From Archangium sp. (GTDB taxonomy: Bacteria > Myxococcota > Myxococcia > Myxococcales > Myxococcaceae), in the NCBI GenBank assembly GCA_030681645.1, contig JAUXRX010000017.1, positions 434,001 to 498,000 on the forward strand: a stretch of 64,000 nucleotides of DNA, in the 5' to 3' direction. Every line of letters starts with the position of its first letter. The stretch's first letter is position 1. Shown here in pieces: positions 26,417 through 36,810 of the stretch. The notes beneath the pieces were generated by a model. It did not search any database. It was not told where the DNA came from and was given only the letters and a program-made list of their open reading frames with translations. The translations under genes were made by a program, and so were the position numbers.

Positions 26417-27747
26417 TCGGGCGCGCGGTGATGGTGGTCGCCCTGGGCGCCTCGCTCGGTTGCGCGAAGGACCTCTCGGCGCTCTCGCCTTTCCCCTGCG
26501 CGCGCGACCAGACCTGTCCGCTCGGTCTCGTCTGCGTTCCCGGCGTCGGGTGCACCGCTGCGCGACTCGACGGGTTGTGCAGCCCTGAGACCGACTGCTC
26601 ACCTGCAGGCGGAAGCTGTCTGTTGGGCATCTGCGCCCAGCCGTGCGCTCCGGGTTGCCCCGCCGGAAGAGTCTGCGCGCGCGTGGGCGGGGAAGAGGCC
26701 TGCGTGGCGGATTGCGCCGGCGGCGGCGCGTGCGCGCCGGGGCTCGAGTGCAAGGCGCTCTGGTACGGAGACCGCCGGGGCTGCTTGCCGGCAGAGCGAG
26801 TGCCCCTGGCCTGCTTCGCCACGGTGGCCGAGGCGAAGCCCGTCTGCGGCCGCGACAGCTTCAACGTGACGTGTGCCAACGGCAGCACCTGCGCGGAGAA
26901 CAGCAGCTGCCTGGCGAATGGGACGAGCTGCGACTGCAACCCGGGCTTCGTCGCCTGGAGCTGCGCGAACGATCAGCCGTGCTCGAGCGCGAACCGCTGC
27001 TCGTTCCCTGACTGGTGGTGTCTGCCCGAGGGTCTGAGCTCGTCGTGCGTGAAAGACGCGTCCTTCACGCCCGGCCGGTACCAGTGCGCCGACGGGCGCG
27101 AGGTGCGCGCGACCTGCGAGACCAGCTGCGAGAGCGTCTGCGCAGACAGCACCCGCTGTGACCCGGTGAGACAGACCTGCGGCTCGCTCACCAGACCCAA
27201 GTGCACCTTCTCAGACACCGACGCGGGCACGGTGGTCACCGCCTGCGTGCCGTCGTCTGGCGCGGTGCCCGTGGGGGGCACGTGCACGCGAGACCTGAGC
27301 ACCCTCGAGGCGAACGACGACTGCGCGGCGGGTGGGGTGTGCGTGTCGCTCGGGGCTCCGGGAACGCTGGTGTGCCGCGGGTTCTGCACGAGCAGCGTGA
27401 GCTGCGGCCCCGGCGCGCACTGCGTATCGATGACCGAGGCGCCGCGGGTGGGGCTGTGTTCGCCGGACTGCGCGCTGTTCGCGGACTGTGGGCCGGGCGC
27501 TACCTGCGCCCCCGCGCGCGACTTCGACGACCTCGTGACCGCGCGGTGCCGCGAGGTCAGCCCGGCTGCGTTGGGCACGCCCTGCACCTACCAACAGGAC
27601 TGCGATGTGTTTCAGCTCTGCGCGGTTCAGTCGGACGGCGGCGAAGGCTGCGCGGCCCTCTGCGATCCATCGCACCCGTGTGATGCGGGCACGTGCACGG
27701 TGATCCGCGACTCGAGGCTCCCCACGGGCTCGGGGTTCTGCCTCTGA
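26413..27747 (+). CDS. Cys-rich lipoprotein
   Basis: 444 residues from GTG 26413 (GTGA overlap with the previous gene). MIGRAVMVVALGASLGCAKD has a lipobox (SLGC). The mature protein carries about 50 cysteines in spaced pairs (CPLGLVCVPGVGC, DCSPAGGSCLLGICAQPCAP, CGPGATCAPARDF), suggesting many disulfides in small EGF/WAP-like modules, as in other myxobacterial surface proteins. There are no catalytic motifs. It is the last gene of the cluster and meets a convergent MFS gene 17 bases later. Confidence 0.82.
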   Translation: MIGRAVMVVALGASLGCAKDLSALSPFPCARDQTCPLGLVCVPGVGCTAARLDGLCSPETDCSPAGGSCLLGICAQPCAPGCPAGRVCARVGGEEACVADCAGGGACAPGLECKALWYGDRRGCLPAERVPLACFATVAEAKPVCGRDSFNVTCANGSTCAENSSCLANGTSCDCNPGFVAWSCANDQPCSSANRCSFPDWWCLPEGLSSSCVKDASFTPGRYQCADGREVRATCETSCESVCADSTRCDPVRQTCGSLTRPKCTFSDTDAGTVVTACVPSSGAVPVGGTCTRDLSTLEANDDCAAGGVCVSLGAPGTLVCRGFCTSSVSCGPGAHCVSMTEAPRVGLCSPDCALFADCGPGATCAPARDFDDLVTARCREVSPAALGTPCTYQQDCDVFQLCAVQSDGGEGCAALCDPSHPCDAGTCTVIRDSRLPTGSGFCL

Positions 27748-27764
27748 CCCATGTCGGGGAGAGG

Positions 27765-29006
27765 TCAGGCCTTCTCCGACCGGAGCCACCACCACACCGC
27801 GCCAGACCCGCAGAGGATCACTCCAAGCGAAGCCATCAGCGTTCGCGGCGAGATGTGGAAGGCGTCGAGCGCGCGGCCACCGGCCCAGCTCGAGGCGCCG
27901 AGCACCACCAGGAACAGCATCGAGTCGACGGCGAAGACGCGGCCCCGGAACCGGTTCTCCACGCGCAGGTTGATGAGCGAGCTCGAGAACACCCACTGCG
28001 TCGCCACGCCGGTGTGGGCGAGGGCGAGGCAGATCGCCGCCACCACCAGGTTGGGGGAGAACGCGAACGCCACCCAGAAGACCGCCGTGACCAGGAAGGC
28101 CCAGCCGATCGCGCGCTCCAGGAATTCCGGCGCGTCGCCGCCGAGCCGCCTCGCCAGCAACGGGCCGACCAGCGCACCGATGCCACGCATGCCGAGCAGC
28201 ACCCCGACGCCCGCGTCAGGCGAGCCGGGAATGCCGAAGACGTGCCGGCCCATCACCGCGTAGAGCATCAGCGCGGCGCCGCCGGTGATGCCCCAGCCCG
28301 TCTTCACCCAGAGCACGCGGCGGATCTCGGGCCTGCTTCGCACGAGCTTCACGCCTTCCAGCAGGTCGGAGAGCCCCAGCTTGCCCGCGAGGGTCGCCGG
28401 GGGCGGCGGCTGCACCACCCGCGGCACCGCCGCGCGCGAGATGAAGAAGGCCGAGAGCAGGTAGCTCAGCGCGTCGACCACGAAGCTCGCGTCTCGGCCG
28501 ACCGTGGCGGTGAGGATTCCGCCAGCCACCGCGCCGATGCCGAGCATCGCGCTCCACGTCGCGCCTTGCAGGGTGTTGGCCGTCACCACCTCGTGCGGCT
28601 CGACCGTGCTCCCGATCGACGCCTGCTCTGCGGGATCGAAGAACGCCGCCAGGCTCATCTGCAGGAAGGTGAGCGCGTACACGAGCCACACGTCGTCGCG
28701 GCTCTTCACCAACAGGAAGCCGAGCACCACCACCGCGCGCAGCAGGTCGCACAGCACCATCACGTGCTTGCGCGAGAGTCGATCGGCCACCACCCCCGCG
28801 AGCGGCGAGAAGAACGCCGGCGGGAGGAACCGTGCCATCAGCATCAACCCGATGGCCTCGCTGCTGCCCGTGTATTCCTCGAGCAGCGAGTACAGCGCGA
28901 TCAGCGTGAACCAATCGCCCGCGAGGCTGACGACCGAACCCAGCCAGAGCGACCGGTACGCGGGCCGCGTCCGGAGGAGCTGGAGATACCCGGGGCTGGC
29001 TTCCAC
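27765..29006 (-). CDS. MFS transporter (MFS_3/EntS-like)
   Basis: 413 residues with about 12 hydrophobic helices. The N-terminus (YLQLLRTRPAYRSLWLGSVVSLAGDWFTLIAL) and the loop after helix 2 (GVVADRLSRKHVMVLCDLLRA, the MFS 'GxxxDRxxRr' motif A) place it in the MFS_3 group, which includes the enterobactin exporter EntS. It starts at GTG 29006, 77 bases after the PHA synthase stop on the same strand, with GAGGAG upstream. The substrate cannot be read. It is the last gene of the leftward PHA arm. Confidence 0.87.
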   Translation of the reverse strand: MEASPGYLQLLRTRPAYRSLWLGSVVSLAGDWFTLIALYSLLEEYTGSSEAIGLMLMARFLPPAFFSPLAGVVADRLSRKHVMVLCDLLRAVVVLGFLLVKSRDDVWLVYALTFLQMSLAAFFDPAEQASIGSTVEPHEVVTANTLQGATWSAMLGIGAVAGGILTATVGRDASFVVDALSYLLSAFFISRAAVPRVVQPPPPATLAGKLGLSDLLEGVKLVRSRPEIRRVLWVKTGWGITGGAALMLYAVMGRHVFGIPGSPDAGVGVLLGMRGIGALVGPLLARRLGGDAPEFLERAIGWAFLVTAVFWVAFAFSPNLVVAAICLALAHTGVATQWVFSSSLINLRVENRFRGRVFAVDSMLFLVVLGASSWAGGRALDAFHISPRTLMASLGVILCGSGAVWWWLRSEKA

Positions 29007-29083
29007 GACGTCGGCGCTCCTCTTTCAGCGGCAGGGCGCGCTCTTTGTCAGGCGGCAGGCGCCGAAGCTCGTGGAAAGCGCGG

Positions 29084-30192
29084 TCAGCGCGCTCCGGCCG
29101 CCGTTCGACTCACGCGGCTCGGGCGGCCGTGGGTCTTCGAGGCCGGCTTGCTGGTCGCGGGGATCGGCGTGGTCTTCGAAGGCGGCCCATCGTGGCGCTC
29201 GTAGAACGCGACCAGCTGCGGCCAGAGCGTCTTCGCGGCGTGCTTGCTCACCACCGCGCCCACGTGCCCACCGGGAAGGTGGAGGTGCTGCTTGTCCTTC
29301 GCGCCGCACGCGTCGATCAACGCGGCCGCGCTGGGGCCGGGCACGATGTTGTCGTGCTCGAAGGTCACGGCGAGCGTCGGGCACACCAGGTTCTTGAGCT
29401 CGACCTTCCGTCCCTTGAGCGCGAAGCGTCCGTCGAGCAGCAGGTCCTGCTGGTACAGGTCGCGGATGTAGGTCCGGTAGAACTCGCCGGGGATCGACAC
29501 GTTGTCGTTGCCCCACGCCTCGAGCGCGAGGTGGCCGTCGAGGTACTCGTCGTTCCACGCGCGATCGATGAGCGTGACCGCCTTCTGCAAGGGCAGCGTC
29601 GGGCGCAGCAACTGGAAGGCCGACTGCAGCAACTGCCACGGCACGTTCCCCGTGCCTGACACGAGCGCGTCGAGGTCGAACCCCTCGAGGCGCGTCCACT
29701 GCGACAGGAGGCTGCCATCGTTGAACTTCACCGGCGCCGCGAGCGCGACGAACGACTGCAGGTGCTCCGGGTGCACCGCGCCGTGAATGGCGGTGAGCGT
29801 GCCGCCCATGCAGTAGCCGAGCACGTGCGTGCGATCGTGAGCCACGGTGCCCGAGACCTTGCGGATGGCGCGGCCGAGCGCGCCGTCGACGATGTCGTCG
29901 AAGGTGACGTAACGGTCTTCGTCGCCGGGCGTGCCCCAGTCGATGCAGAACACGTCGAAGCCCTGGGCGACCAGGTACTCCGCGAAGCTCTTGCCCGGCA
30001 TCAGGTCGAGCACGTAGTGCCGGTTGATGAGCGAGGGCACCAGCAGCACCGGCGTCTGGTGCGAGATGCCCTCAGGCCGGGCGCGGTAGCGCAGCAGCTT
30101 CCACTTGTTCTCCTGCCAGAAGACATCGGCCGGCGTGACGCCGACCTGCGGTTTCGGGCGAGCCCAGAGGGTCAGGAGATTCGTGATCCGCT

Positions 30193-30196
<4 letters not shown>
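29084..30196 (-). CDS. phaC: Polyhydroxyalkanoate synthase (PhaC), class III type
   Basis: 370 residues, the length of class III synthases (about 355-370) rather than class I (about 590). It polymerises (R)-3-hydroxyacyl-CoA into PHA granules. The lipase-like box GYCMGG puts the nucleophile at Cys129. The other triad members are Asp281 (TFEHDNIVP) and His310 (LPGGHVG). VPSLINRHYVLDL and DWGTPGDEDR are family motifs. A Ser/Thr/Lys/Pro-rich tail follows residue 330. It is coupled to the acyl-CoA synthetase gene by an ATGA overlap and lies downstream of a PhaE/PhaR-like small gene. A second synthase is encoded at 38119. Confidence 0.93.
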
Positions 30197-31929
<1,733 letters not shown>

Positions 31930-31949
31930 GGTGATGGCCAGTCAGTGTC

Positions 31950-32005
31950 TCCCTCTCCTCACCTCCCCAAAGGGCGGATGTGTGGAGAGGGTCGGGGAGA
32001 GGGCA
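31950..32005. repeat. Dispersed GC palindrome (REP-like), degenerate copy 3
   Basis: CCCTCTCCTC ... GTGGAGAGGG followed by TCGGGGAGAGGGCAAACC. The right half and tail match the copy at 62377 over about 20 bases, while the left half and loop have diverged and expanded. It sits between the PhaE/PhaR-like gene and the acyl-CoA synthetase gene on the same strand, so it may create a segmental RNA-stability or partial termination boundary inside the operon. Confidence 0.65.
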
Positions 32006-32017
32006 AACCAACCGCCG

Positions 32018-32305
32018 TTAGTTCTTCTTCATCTCAGCGAGCTTCTCTTCCAGGTCGATCAACCGGCTCTGAATCTGGTTGAGCGCATGAAGCGTCTTCT
32101 CCTGCTCGCGCTTGGTGGGCAGGCCGAGGCCGCCCCACCACTGCGCGCTGGCCTTCTCGACGCCGGCCTTCATCTTCATCGACGCGCTGAGCAGGCCGCC
32201 CATCGGCTGCAGCACCGCCGGCGACTTGAGGACCGTCTCCATCATCTCGGCGGTCTTCTGTTCCCACATGTCGAAGCCCTTCTTCCACTGATCCCACATC
32301 ATCAT
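32018..32305 (-). CDS. Small PHA synthase subunit, PhaE/PhaR-like
   Basis: 95 residues starting MMMWDQWKKGFDMWEQKTAE. The segment GLGLPTKREQEKTLHALNQI followed by a Leu-rich coiled coil (SRLIDLEEKLAEMKKN) matches the C-terminal LPTRREV...L..RI..LE signature of PhaE, and of PhaM and some phasins. True PhaE proteins are about 350 residues; this one keeps only the amphipathic N-helix and the C-terminal coil. AGGAG six bases upstream of ATG 32305 decides the start; an upstream ATG at 32365 would overlap the previous gene. It probably activates or anchors the synthase at the granule. Confidence 0.72.
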   Translation of the reverse strand: MMMWDQWKKGFDMWEQKTAEMMETVLKSPAVLQPMGGLLSASMKMKAGVEKASAQWWGGLGLPTKREQEKTLHALNQIQSRLIDLEEKLAEMKKN

Positions 32306-32318
32306 GTGCTGCTCCTGG

Positions 32319-33149
32319 TCAAAGGCCGAGCCGACGAAGCTCAGCGGTGGTGGTGAAGTCGTCATTCATTTCGCCATCGGGTGCCGTGGCGCGGGCCACC
32401 TCGCCGAAGCACTCGAACACCCAGCCGACCTGCCGGCGCACGATCGAGGTCCCGATCGCCGGCTCGATGGTGGTGGTGGTGCGCACGCGCAGCGCCTGGG
32501 TGAAGGTGACGTCGGGCAGCTCGAGCTGGCCCACGCCGTCGACGCGCACCTGGTACGTGTCGCGGCCGGCGAACGGGAGCCCCCGTACGGTCGCGTTGGT
32601 GACCTGGCCCACGCTGATCCACTGCTTCCCGTTCTCGAGGGGGAAGCGGAAGATCGCGACGGGCTGCGTGTACACGACCAGCGTCTTGCCCAGCGTGGGC
32701 GCTTCCTCGCGCGAGGCGTAGCCGAGCAGCAGGAGGTCGCTGCCGTCGTTGCGGTACACGCCCAGCGTGGTGCCGCCCAGGTCGAGCGCCGCGACGAACT
32801 CGCCGTTGGGGAAGCTCGGGGCGAACCAGTGCGCGGCGACGGCCGAGGCGGACAGCGTGGCCACGCGATCGTCGGCGTAGTCGTTCGACAGATCCCACAC
32901 CCGCTGGCCGGCTGAATTGGTCTCCCCGGGCAACGCCACGGGCCGCGCCGTGCCCGGAGGCGAGGCGAGGTAGCGCACGGGGATCCCGATGGCGGCCTTC
33001 AGCTCGTTCGCCTCGATCCTTCCGTCGAGGTTGGGGATGCACTCGAGCGGCGCGACCGTGGGGGCGACGTACGCCTCCTTGGGGGGAATGGTGCGGTTCT
33101 CGCCGCACGCGGTCAGCACCAGCAGGGAGATCGTGATCGTGCGCGTCAT
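32319..33149 (-). CDS. Lipoprotein with EF-hand-like start, paralogue of the one at 35747
   Basis: 276 residues. MTRTITISLLVLTACGENRT has a lipobox (LTAC). After a short linker comes ECIPNLDGRIEANELKAAIG, an EF-hand-like DxDG-type loop. The C-terminus WVFECFGEVARATAPDGE...LRRLGL aligns with the C-terminus of the lipoprotein encoded at 35747, and a CIPN-x-DGRIE start is shared too. It follows the TIGR04551-like gene with one base between stop and start and precedes the PhaE/PhaR-like gene by 13 bases, so it is embedded in the PHA operon. Function unknown. Confidence 0.8.
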   Translation of the reverse strand: MTRTITISLLVLTACGENRTIPPKEAYVAPTVAPLECIPNLDGRIEANELKAAIGIPVRYLASPPGTARPVALPGETNSAGQRVWDLSNDYADDRVATLSASAVAAHWFAPSFPNGEFVAALDLGGTTLGVYRNDGSDLLLLGYASREEAPTLGKTLVVYTQPVAIFRFPLENGKQWISVGQVTNATVRGLPFAGRDTYQVRVDGVGQLELPDVTFTQALRVRTTTTIEPAIGTSIVRRQVGWVFECFGEVARATAPDGEMNDDFTTTAELRRLGL

Positions 33150-33150
33150 T

Positions 33151-34863
33151 TCAGAATCTCCAGGCCAGGCGGACTCGCCCGAGCTGCGCTGGTTGCGCGG
33201 TGAGGGACTGGGCCGGGTTGTCGAAGCCGGCGAAGGGAAAGAGCACTGCGTACTCGGCGAGCACGTCGAAGCCGTCCTTGCTCGCCCAGGTGAGCGCGGC
33301 GTGCAGCTCCATGCCGAGGCCCGCGTCGTTGCCGGGCGTGGAGCTGGCGTAGAACGCGCGGCTGAAGGTGGCGTCGGCGGCGAGCTCGAGCTGGTAGCTG
33401 CGGAACTCGAGCAGGCGCGTCTTCGTCCACGGGCGCACGTACCAGGCGTCGGTGGCGGTGCCGACGATCTCCGCGAAGAGGATGCGATCGACCCGGTAGT
33501 CGGGGTGAAAGCGGAAGTTGTCGATGCGGGTGTCGCGGGGAATGTCGAGCTGCGGGCCATCGAGCTCGCCTGCGCCGGGAGTCGAACCCGCGGGCGGGAA
33601 GGCGCCGAAGCCGGGGGCGGGGTCTCCGCTGGCGGCGCCCAGGTTGAGCCCGCCGGTGAAGACCGAGCCCGGCGCGCCGATGGTGGTCTCGATCGCGCCG
33701 CCGACCTGCAGCGACTGCACGCGGTCTCGCAAGAGCACGCCGGGCAGCAGCGAGGCCTGCTCTGCGTCGGCGATGAGCACGGCCGCTTCGGCCTCGAGCT
33801 TGAAGTTCGGCGTCTGCAGCCGCAGCCACCCATCGACGACGCCGGCCTTGTACCCGCGGCGCATCACCGAGGTGGGCGTGAGCGCGGTGTCCTTCGCCAG
33901 GTACGAGGCGGGCACGTCGTTGTCCTGCCAGCGGTACGAGCCGAGCAGCCCGTACTCCACGGTCCACTTGCCCGCGATGCGGCGGCGCTTGCGGGTGTGA
34001 TCGTCCTTCACGTTCATGAAGGCGAACGACACCGAGTGCACGTCGGTGCTCGGGTCGAGGATGAGCTGGCGTTGCGCGTCCTTCCGGTACTGCGTGGGGC
34101 CGACGGCAGAGAAGTCGTAGGCGACGGCCCAGAGGTGCTGGGCGAGCGAGGTGACGAAGGCGATGCGATCGGCCGCGTCGCCCAGGTTGCAGTCGAGGCA
34201 GTCGCCGCCGTTCGACATCAGCCCCAGGCCCCACATGTTCCCCATGCGGCCGGCGGCGATGTAGCCGAAGGGCGTGAGCACCTCGCCGTAGGCGCGCTTG
34301 AGGCGCAGCAGGGTGGCGGGGAACTGGCCCGGGCTGGCTGCCGGCGTCGGCGCGTTGCCTGCGCCGGGTGAGAGCACGGGCGTGGAGCCCAGCACGAGGT
34401 TGTCGATCAGGTCCGCCCGGATCTTCACGGCCGCGGCGGCGAAGGGCGCGTAGATGGCGAGGTCGGTGCGCAGGCGCATGTCGGCGGCGAAGAGCGACTG
34501 GCCGGTGGGGTTGCCCAGCGGCACTGCGAAGAGCGGCTGGCCGGAAGGGGTGGTGCCGCGATCGAGATCGAGGTTGTTGAGCCAGTCGCCGCGCAGACGG
34601 AAGAAGCCGTTGACCGAGAGCTCGATCTTCTCGCGCTCGAACAGATCGTCACCGTGATCCGCGAGGCCCGAAGCCTGGGCGGTGCCGGCGAGGAGAACGA
34701 GAAGGCACAACTGTCTCCCTCTCCCCCCGAGCGAAGCCGGTCCAGCGGAACGCTGGGCGAGCGCAGCGGAAGCGGAGCGGAAGATGCGCCGAGGCGAAGC
34801 GACCCAGGAAGAGGGGGAGAGGGTCGGGGAGAGCGCGAACACCCCAGAACCGATCCCGTTCAC
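33151..34863 (-). CDS. TIGR04551-like outer-membrane protein; N-terminus carries a repeat insertion
   Basis: 570 residues from GTG 34863, which overlaps the previous stop (GTGA). The part from about residue 50 on reads as a signal-peptide core (QLCLLVLLAGTAQAS) followed by FEREKIELSVNGFFRLRGDW and long amphipathic strands (LRLKRAYGEVLTPFGYIAAG, WYVRPWTKTRLLEFRSYQLE), ending in a typical Phe (LGRVRLAWRF). This fits the myxobacterial TIGR04551 family of outer-membrane barrel proteins. The first 50 residues (FALSPTLSPSSW and following) are encoded by a dispersed palindromic repeat. TTG 34710 with GGGAG upstream is an alternative start that would give a 519-residue protein. Confidence 0.8.
   Translation of the reverse strand: MNGIGSGVFALSPTLSPSSWVASPRRIFRSASAALAQRSAGPASLGGRGRQLCLLVLLAGTAQASGLADHGDDLFEREKIELSVNGFFRLRGDWLNNLDLDRGTTPSGQPLFAVPLGNPTGQSLFAADMRLRTDLAIYAPFAAAAVKIRADLIDNLVLGSTPVLSPGAGNAPTPAASPGQFPATLLRLKRAYGEVLTPFGYIAAGRMGNMWGLGLMSNGGDCLDCNLGDAADRIAFVTSLAQHLWAVAYDFSAVGPTQYRKDAQRQLILDPSTDVHSVSFAFMNVKDDHTRKRRRIAGKWTVEYGLLGSYRWQDNDVPASYLAKDTALTPTSVMRRGYKAGVVDGWLRLQTPNFKLEAEAAVLIADAEQASLLPGVLLRDRVQSLQVGGAIETTIGAPGSVFTGGLNLGAASGDPAPGFGAFPPAGSTPGAGELDGPQLDIPRDTRIDNFRFHPDYRVDRILFAEIVGTATDAWYVRPWTKTRLLEFRSYQLELAADATFSRAFYASSTPGNDAGLGMELHAALTWASKDGFDVLAEYAVLFPFAGFDNPAQSLTAQPAQLGRVRLAWRF
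34713..34845. repeat. Dispersed GC palindrome (REP-like), copy 4, inside a coding sequence
   Basis: Outer arms TCTCCCTCTCCCCCC (from 34713) and GAGGGGGAGAGGGTCGGGGA (to about 34838) flank an about 85-base purine-rich centre. The arms and the TCGGGGAGAG tail match the intergenic copies. Here the element lies downstream of the coupled GTG start of the TIGR04551-like gene and adds about 45 codons in frame before the signal-peptide core. Confidence 0.72.
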
Positions 34864-35750
34864 TGGCCACCTCCCAGGAACGTACCCAGGTCACGGGTCG
34901 ACTCGCTGATCGCCTCGAGCATGGGGAAGTGCCCGCACCGCGGGTACACATTGAGCCGCGCGTTGGGCAGCTGCCGCACCAGCTTCTCGCCGACGGACAC
35001 CGGGGTGACGAGGTCCTCCCGGCCCCAGAGGAGCAGGGTGGGCGCGGTGATGCTCTTGTACCGGCCCTCCATGTCCTCGAAGCGCATGCCGCGCACGGTC
35101 TCGAGCGCCGCAGCGCGGGTCCCCGGCCGATCGAACGCGCGCTCCACGTCGTCCACCAGCGCCTGTGACACGATCTCCGGGTCGTAGAACCCCAGGGTCA
35201 ACCGCTCGTCGTAGCGCTCTGAATAGAACAGCCCGAACAGCACCTCGCCCAGGCCCTTGGCGCGCGCCATGTGGAACATCGAGGGCAGCTGCGAGTCGTA
35301 GACCCACGCGTCGTACAGGGCGAGCCGGTCGACCTGGGCCGGGTACTCGAGCGCGAACGCCAGCGCGACCGACGAGCCCCACGAGTGCGCGACGATCGAG
35401 ACCTTGTTCACCTTGCGCTCGTCGAGCACCGCCTTGAGCAGCTTCGCCTGCGCGGCCGGCGAGTAGTCGGCGACGGGCCGATCGGTCCACCCGAAGCCGC
35501 GCAGGTCGATCGCGATCACCCGGTGGTCCTTCACCAGCTTCGGCATCACCGTGAGCCAGTTCTCGATGCTCGAGGCAAACCCGTGCAGCAGCACCACCGG
35601 CGGGCCCTCGCCTACGTCGACGTAGCGCACGCGCGTGCCCTCGACCTCGAGGTACGTGGCGTCCTTCGGCTCGCCGGGCATGGCCCCGTTGTGGAAGTGC
35701 AGGCAGCCGCTGCACACCAGCGCGAGCGGCAGTGCAGCGACGATCCTCAA
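34860..35750 (-). CDS. Alpha/beta-hydrolase lipoprotein
   Basis: 296 residues from TTG 35750, whose TGA overlap with the preceding stop (TTGA) supports it. The start reads LRIVAALPLALVCSGCLHFH with a lipobox (CSGC). The fold motifs are VVLLHGFASSIENW (oxyanion loop), HSWGSSVALA (nucleophile Ser in SxWGS, one residue off the usual GxSxG), APTLLLWGREDLVTP (acid region) and RCGHFPMLE (His). It should hydrolyse an ester or similar bond at the periplasmic or outer face. In a PHA operon, a role in extracellular or released (R)-3-hydroxyacyl ester hydrolysis is conceivable but unproven. Confidence 0.83.
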   Translation of the reverse strand: MRIVAALPLALVCSGCLHFHNGAMPGEPKDATYLEVEGTRVRYVDVGEGPPVVLLHGFASSIENWLTVMPKLVKDHRVIAIDLRGFGWTDRPVADYSPAAQAKLLKAVLDERKVNKVSIVAHSWGSSVALAFALEYPAQVDRLALYDAWVYDSQLPSMFHMARAKGLGEVLFGLFYSERYDERLTLGFYDPEIVSQALVDDVERAFDRPGTRAAALETVRGMRFEDMEGRYKSITAPTLLLWGREDLVTPVSVGEKLVRQLPNARLNVYPRCGHFPMLEAISESTRDLGTFLGGGQ

Positions 35751-36787
35751 GGAGACAACCTCCGCACTTCCCCTGCGTCGGTGAACTCGGTGCTGCTCTC
35801 GTTGTTGGTCGAGGTGAGCGTGGCGACCGTGCCGAAGCACTCGGTGTTCCAGTTGAACGAGCGCAGGGTGAGGATCGGCGTCCACATGGCGAGGGTGTAG
35901 ATGCGCGTCGAGCGCACCATCACCGTGCGCACGCGCAGGGTGTGGAAGTTCGAGAACGGGGTGAGCGCGTCGCCTGCGCGGTCGACCGTCGAGGTGTAGG
36001 TCTCTTCCTGGAAGGGGAGTCCGGCGCCGACGGCTGCGAGTCCGATGGTGAAGCCCTGATATTTGCCGCTCACGGTGGAGGTGGTGCCCCACGAGCCGCC
36101 CGCCTGGATCGGGAACTGGAGCACCTTGACCCACGGCGCGTAGTGCAGCTCGGTGCCCGTGGTGCCGTCGGTCGGGGACACCACCCCCTGCAGGTAGAGC
36201 GCGTCGTTGGTGGCGGCGAACACCCCCAGCAGCGTGCTGCCCTGGCCCAGCTCGGTGACGTAGCCGGCGTCGGGGAAGTTCGACTCGTACCACTCGCCCT
36301 GCAGCGCCTTCGTCTCCACCAACCGCGAGGTGTCACCCGCGAGGGCAGGGGTGAAGTCCCACTGCCGGCCGCCATCGGTCGCCGGCACGCCCGAGGTGTC
36401 GAAGGACGCCGGGCCGCTGATCTTGAACGTCGCCCGCAGGCCGGCCTGGAAGAAGACCTCACCGCGCTCGATGCGGCCGTCGTCGTTGGGAATGCAGCCC
36501 ACGGAGCCGCCTCCACCACCCACGCCGCCGCCCGTGCCGCCACCGCCTCCGGTGCTTCCGCCCCCGGTGCCGCCGCCTGAAGCGCCCCCTCCGCCGCTGC
36601 CACCGCCCACGCCGCCGCCCGAGGCGCCGGCGTCAGTGCCCGCATCGACCGCGCTCTGCGGCGCGCAGGTGCCGTCGCGCTGGCACACCCCGCTGGCGCA
36701 GTCCGCCCCCACGCGGCAATCGACCTGCGGGCCGGGGCAACCCAGCAGCACTGCACAACCGACGGAGATAATCAGGGAGCGAGACAT
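35747..36787 (-). CDS. Gly-rich-linker lipoprotein, paralogue of the one at 32319
   Basis: 346 residues. MSRSLIISVGCAVLLGCPGP has a lipobox (LLGC). A Cys-containing segment is followed by a Gly/Ser/Thr linker (residues about 54-96). Next comes VGCIPNDDGRIERGEVFFQA (EF-hand-like loop) and a beta-rich domain ending FNWNTECFGTVATLTSTNNE...EVRRLSP. The GCIPN...DGRIE start and ECFG...RRL end are shared with the lipoprotein encoded at 32319, so the pair arose by duplication around the hydrolase and TIGR04551-like genes. Start supported by AAAGGAC upstream. Confidence 0.82.
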   Translation of the reverse strand: MSRSLIISVGCAVLLGCPGPQVDCRVGADCASGVCQRDGTCAPQSAVDAGTDAGASGGGVGGGSGGGGASGGGTGGGSTGGGGGTGGGVGGGGGSVGCIPNDDGRIERGEVFFQAGLRATFKISGPASFDTSGVPATDGGRQWDFTPALAGDTSRLVETKALQGEWYESNFPDAGYVTELGQGSTLLGVFAATNDALYLQGVVSPTDGTTGTELHYAPWVKVLQFPIQAGGSWGTTSTVSGKYQGFTIGLAAVGAGLPFQEETYTSTVDRAGDALTPFSNFHTLRVRTVMVRSTRIYTLAMWTPILTLRSFNWNTECFGTVATLTSTNNESSTEFTDAGEVRRLSP

Positions 36788-36810
36788 GGACGTCCTTTGC
36801 GCGAGCGGCC

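Noticed and set aside
32306..32365. Longer N-terminus for the PhaE/PhaR-like protein
   Set aside because: It would overlap the preceding lipoprotein gene, and a strong AGGAG sits before ATG 32305.
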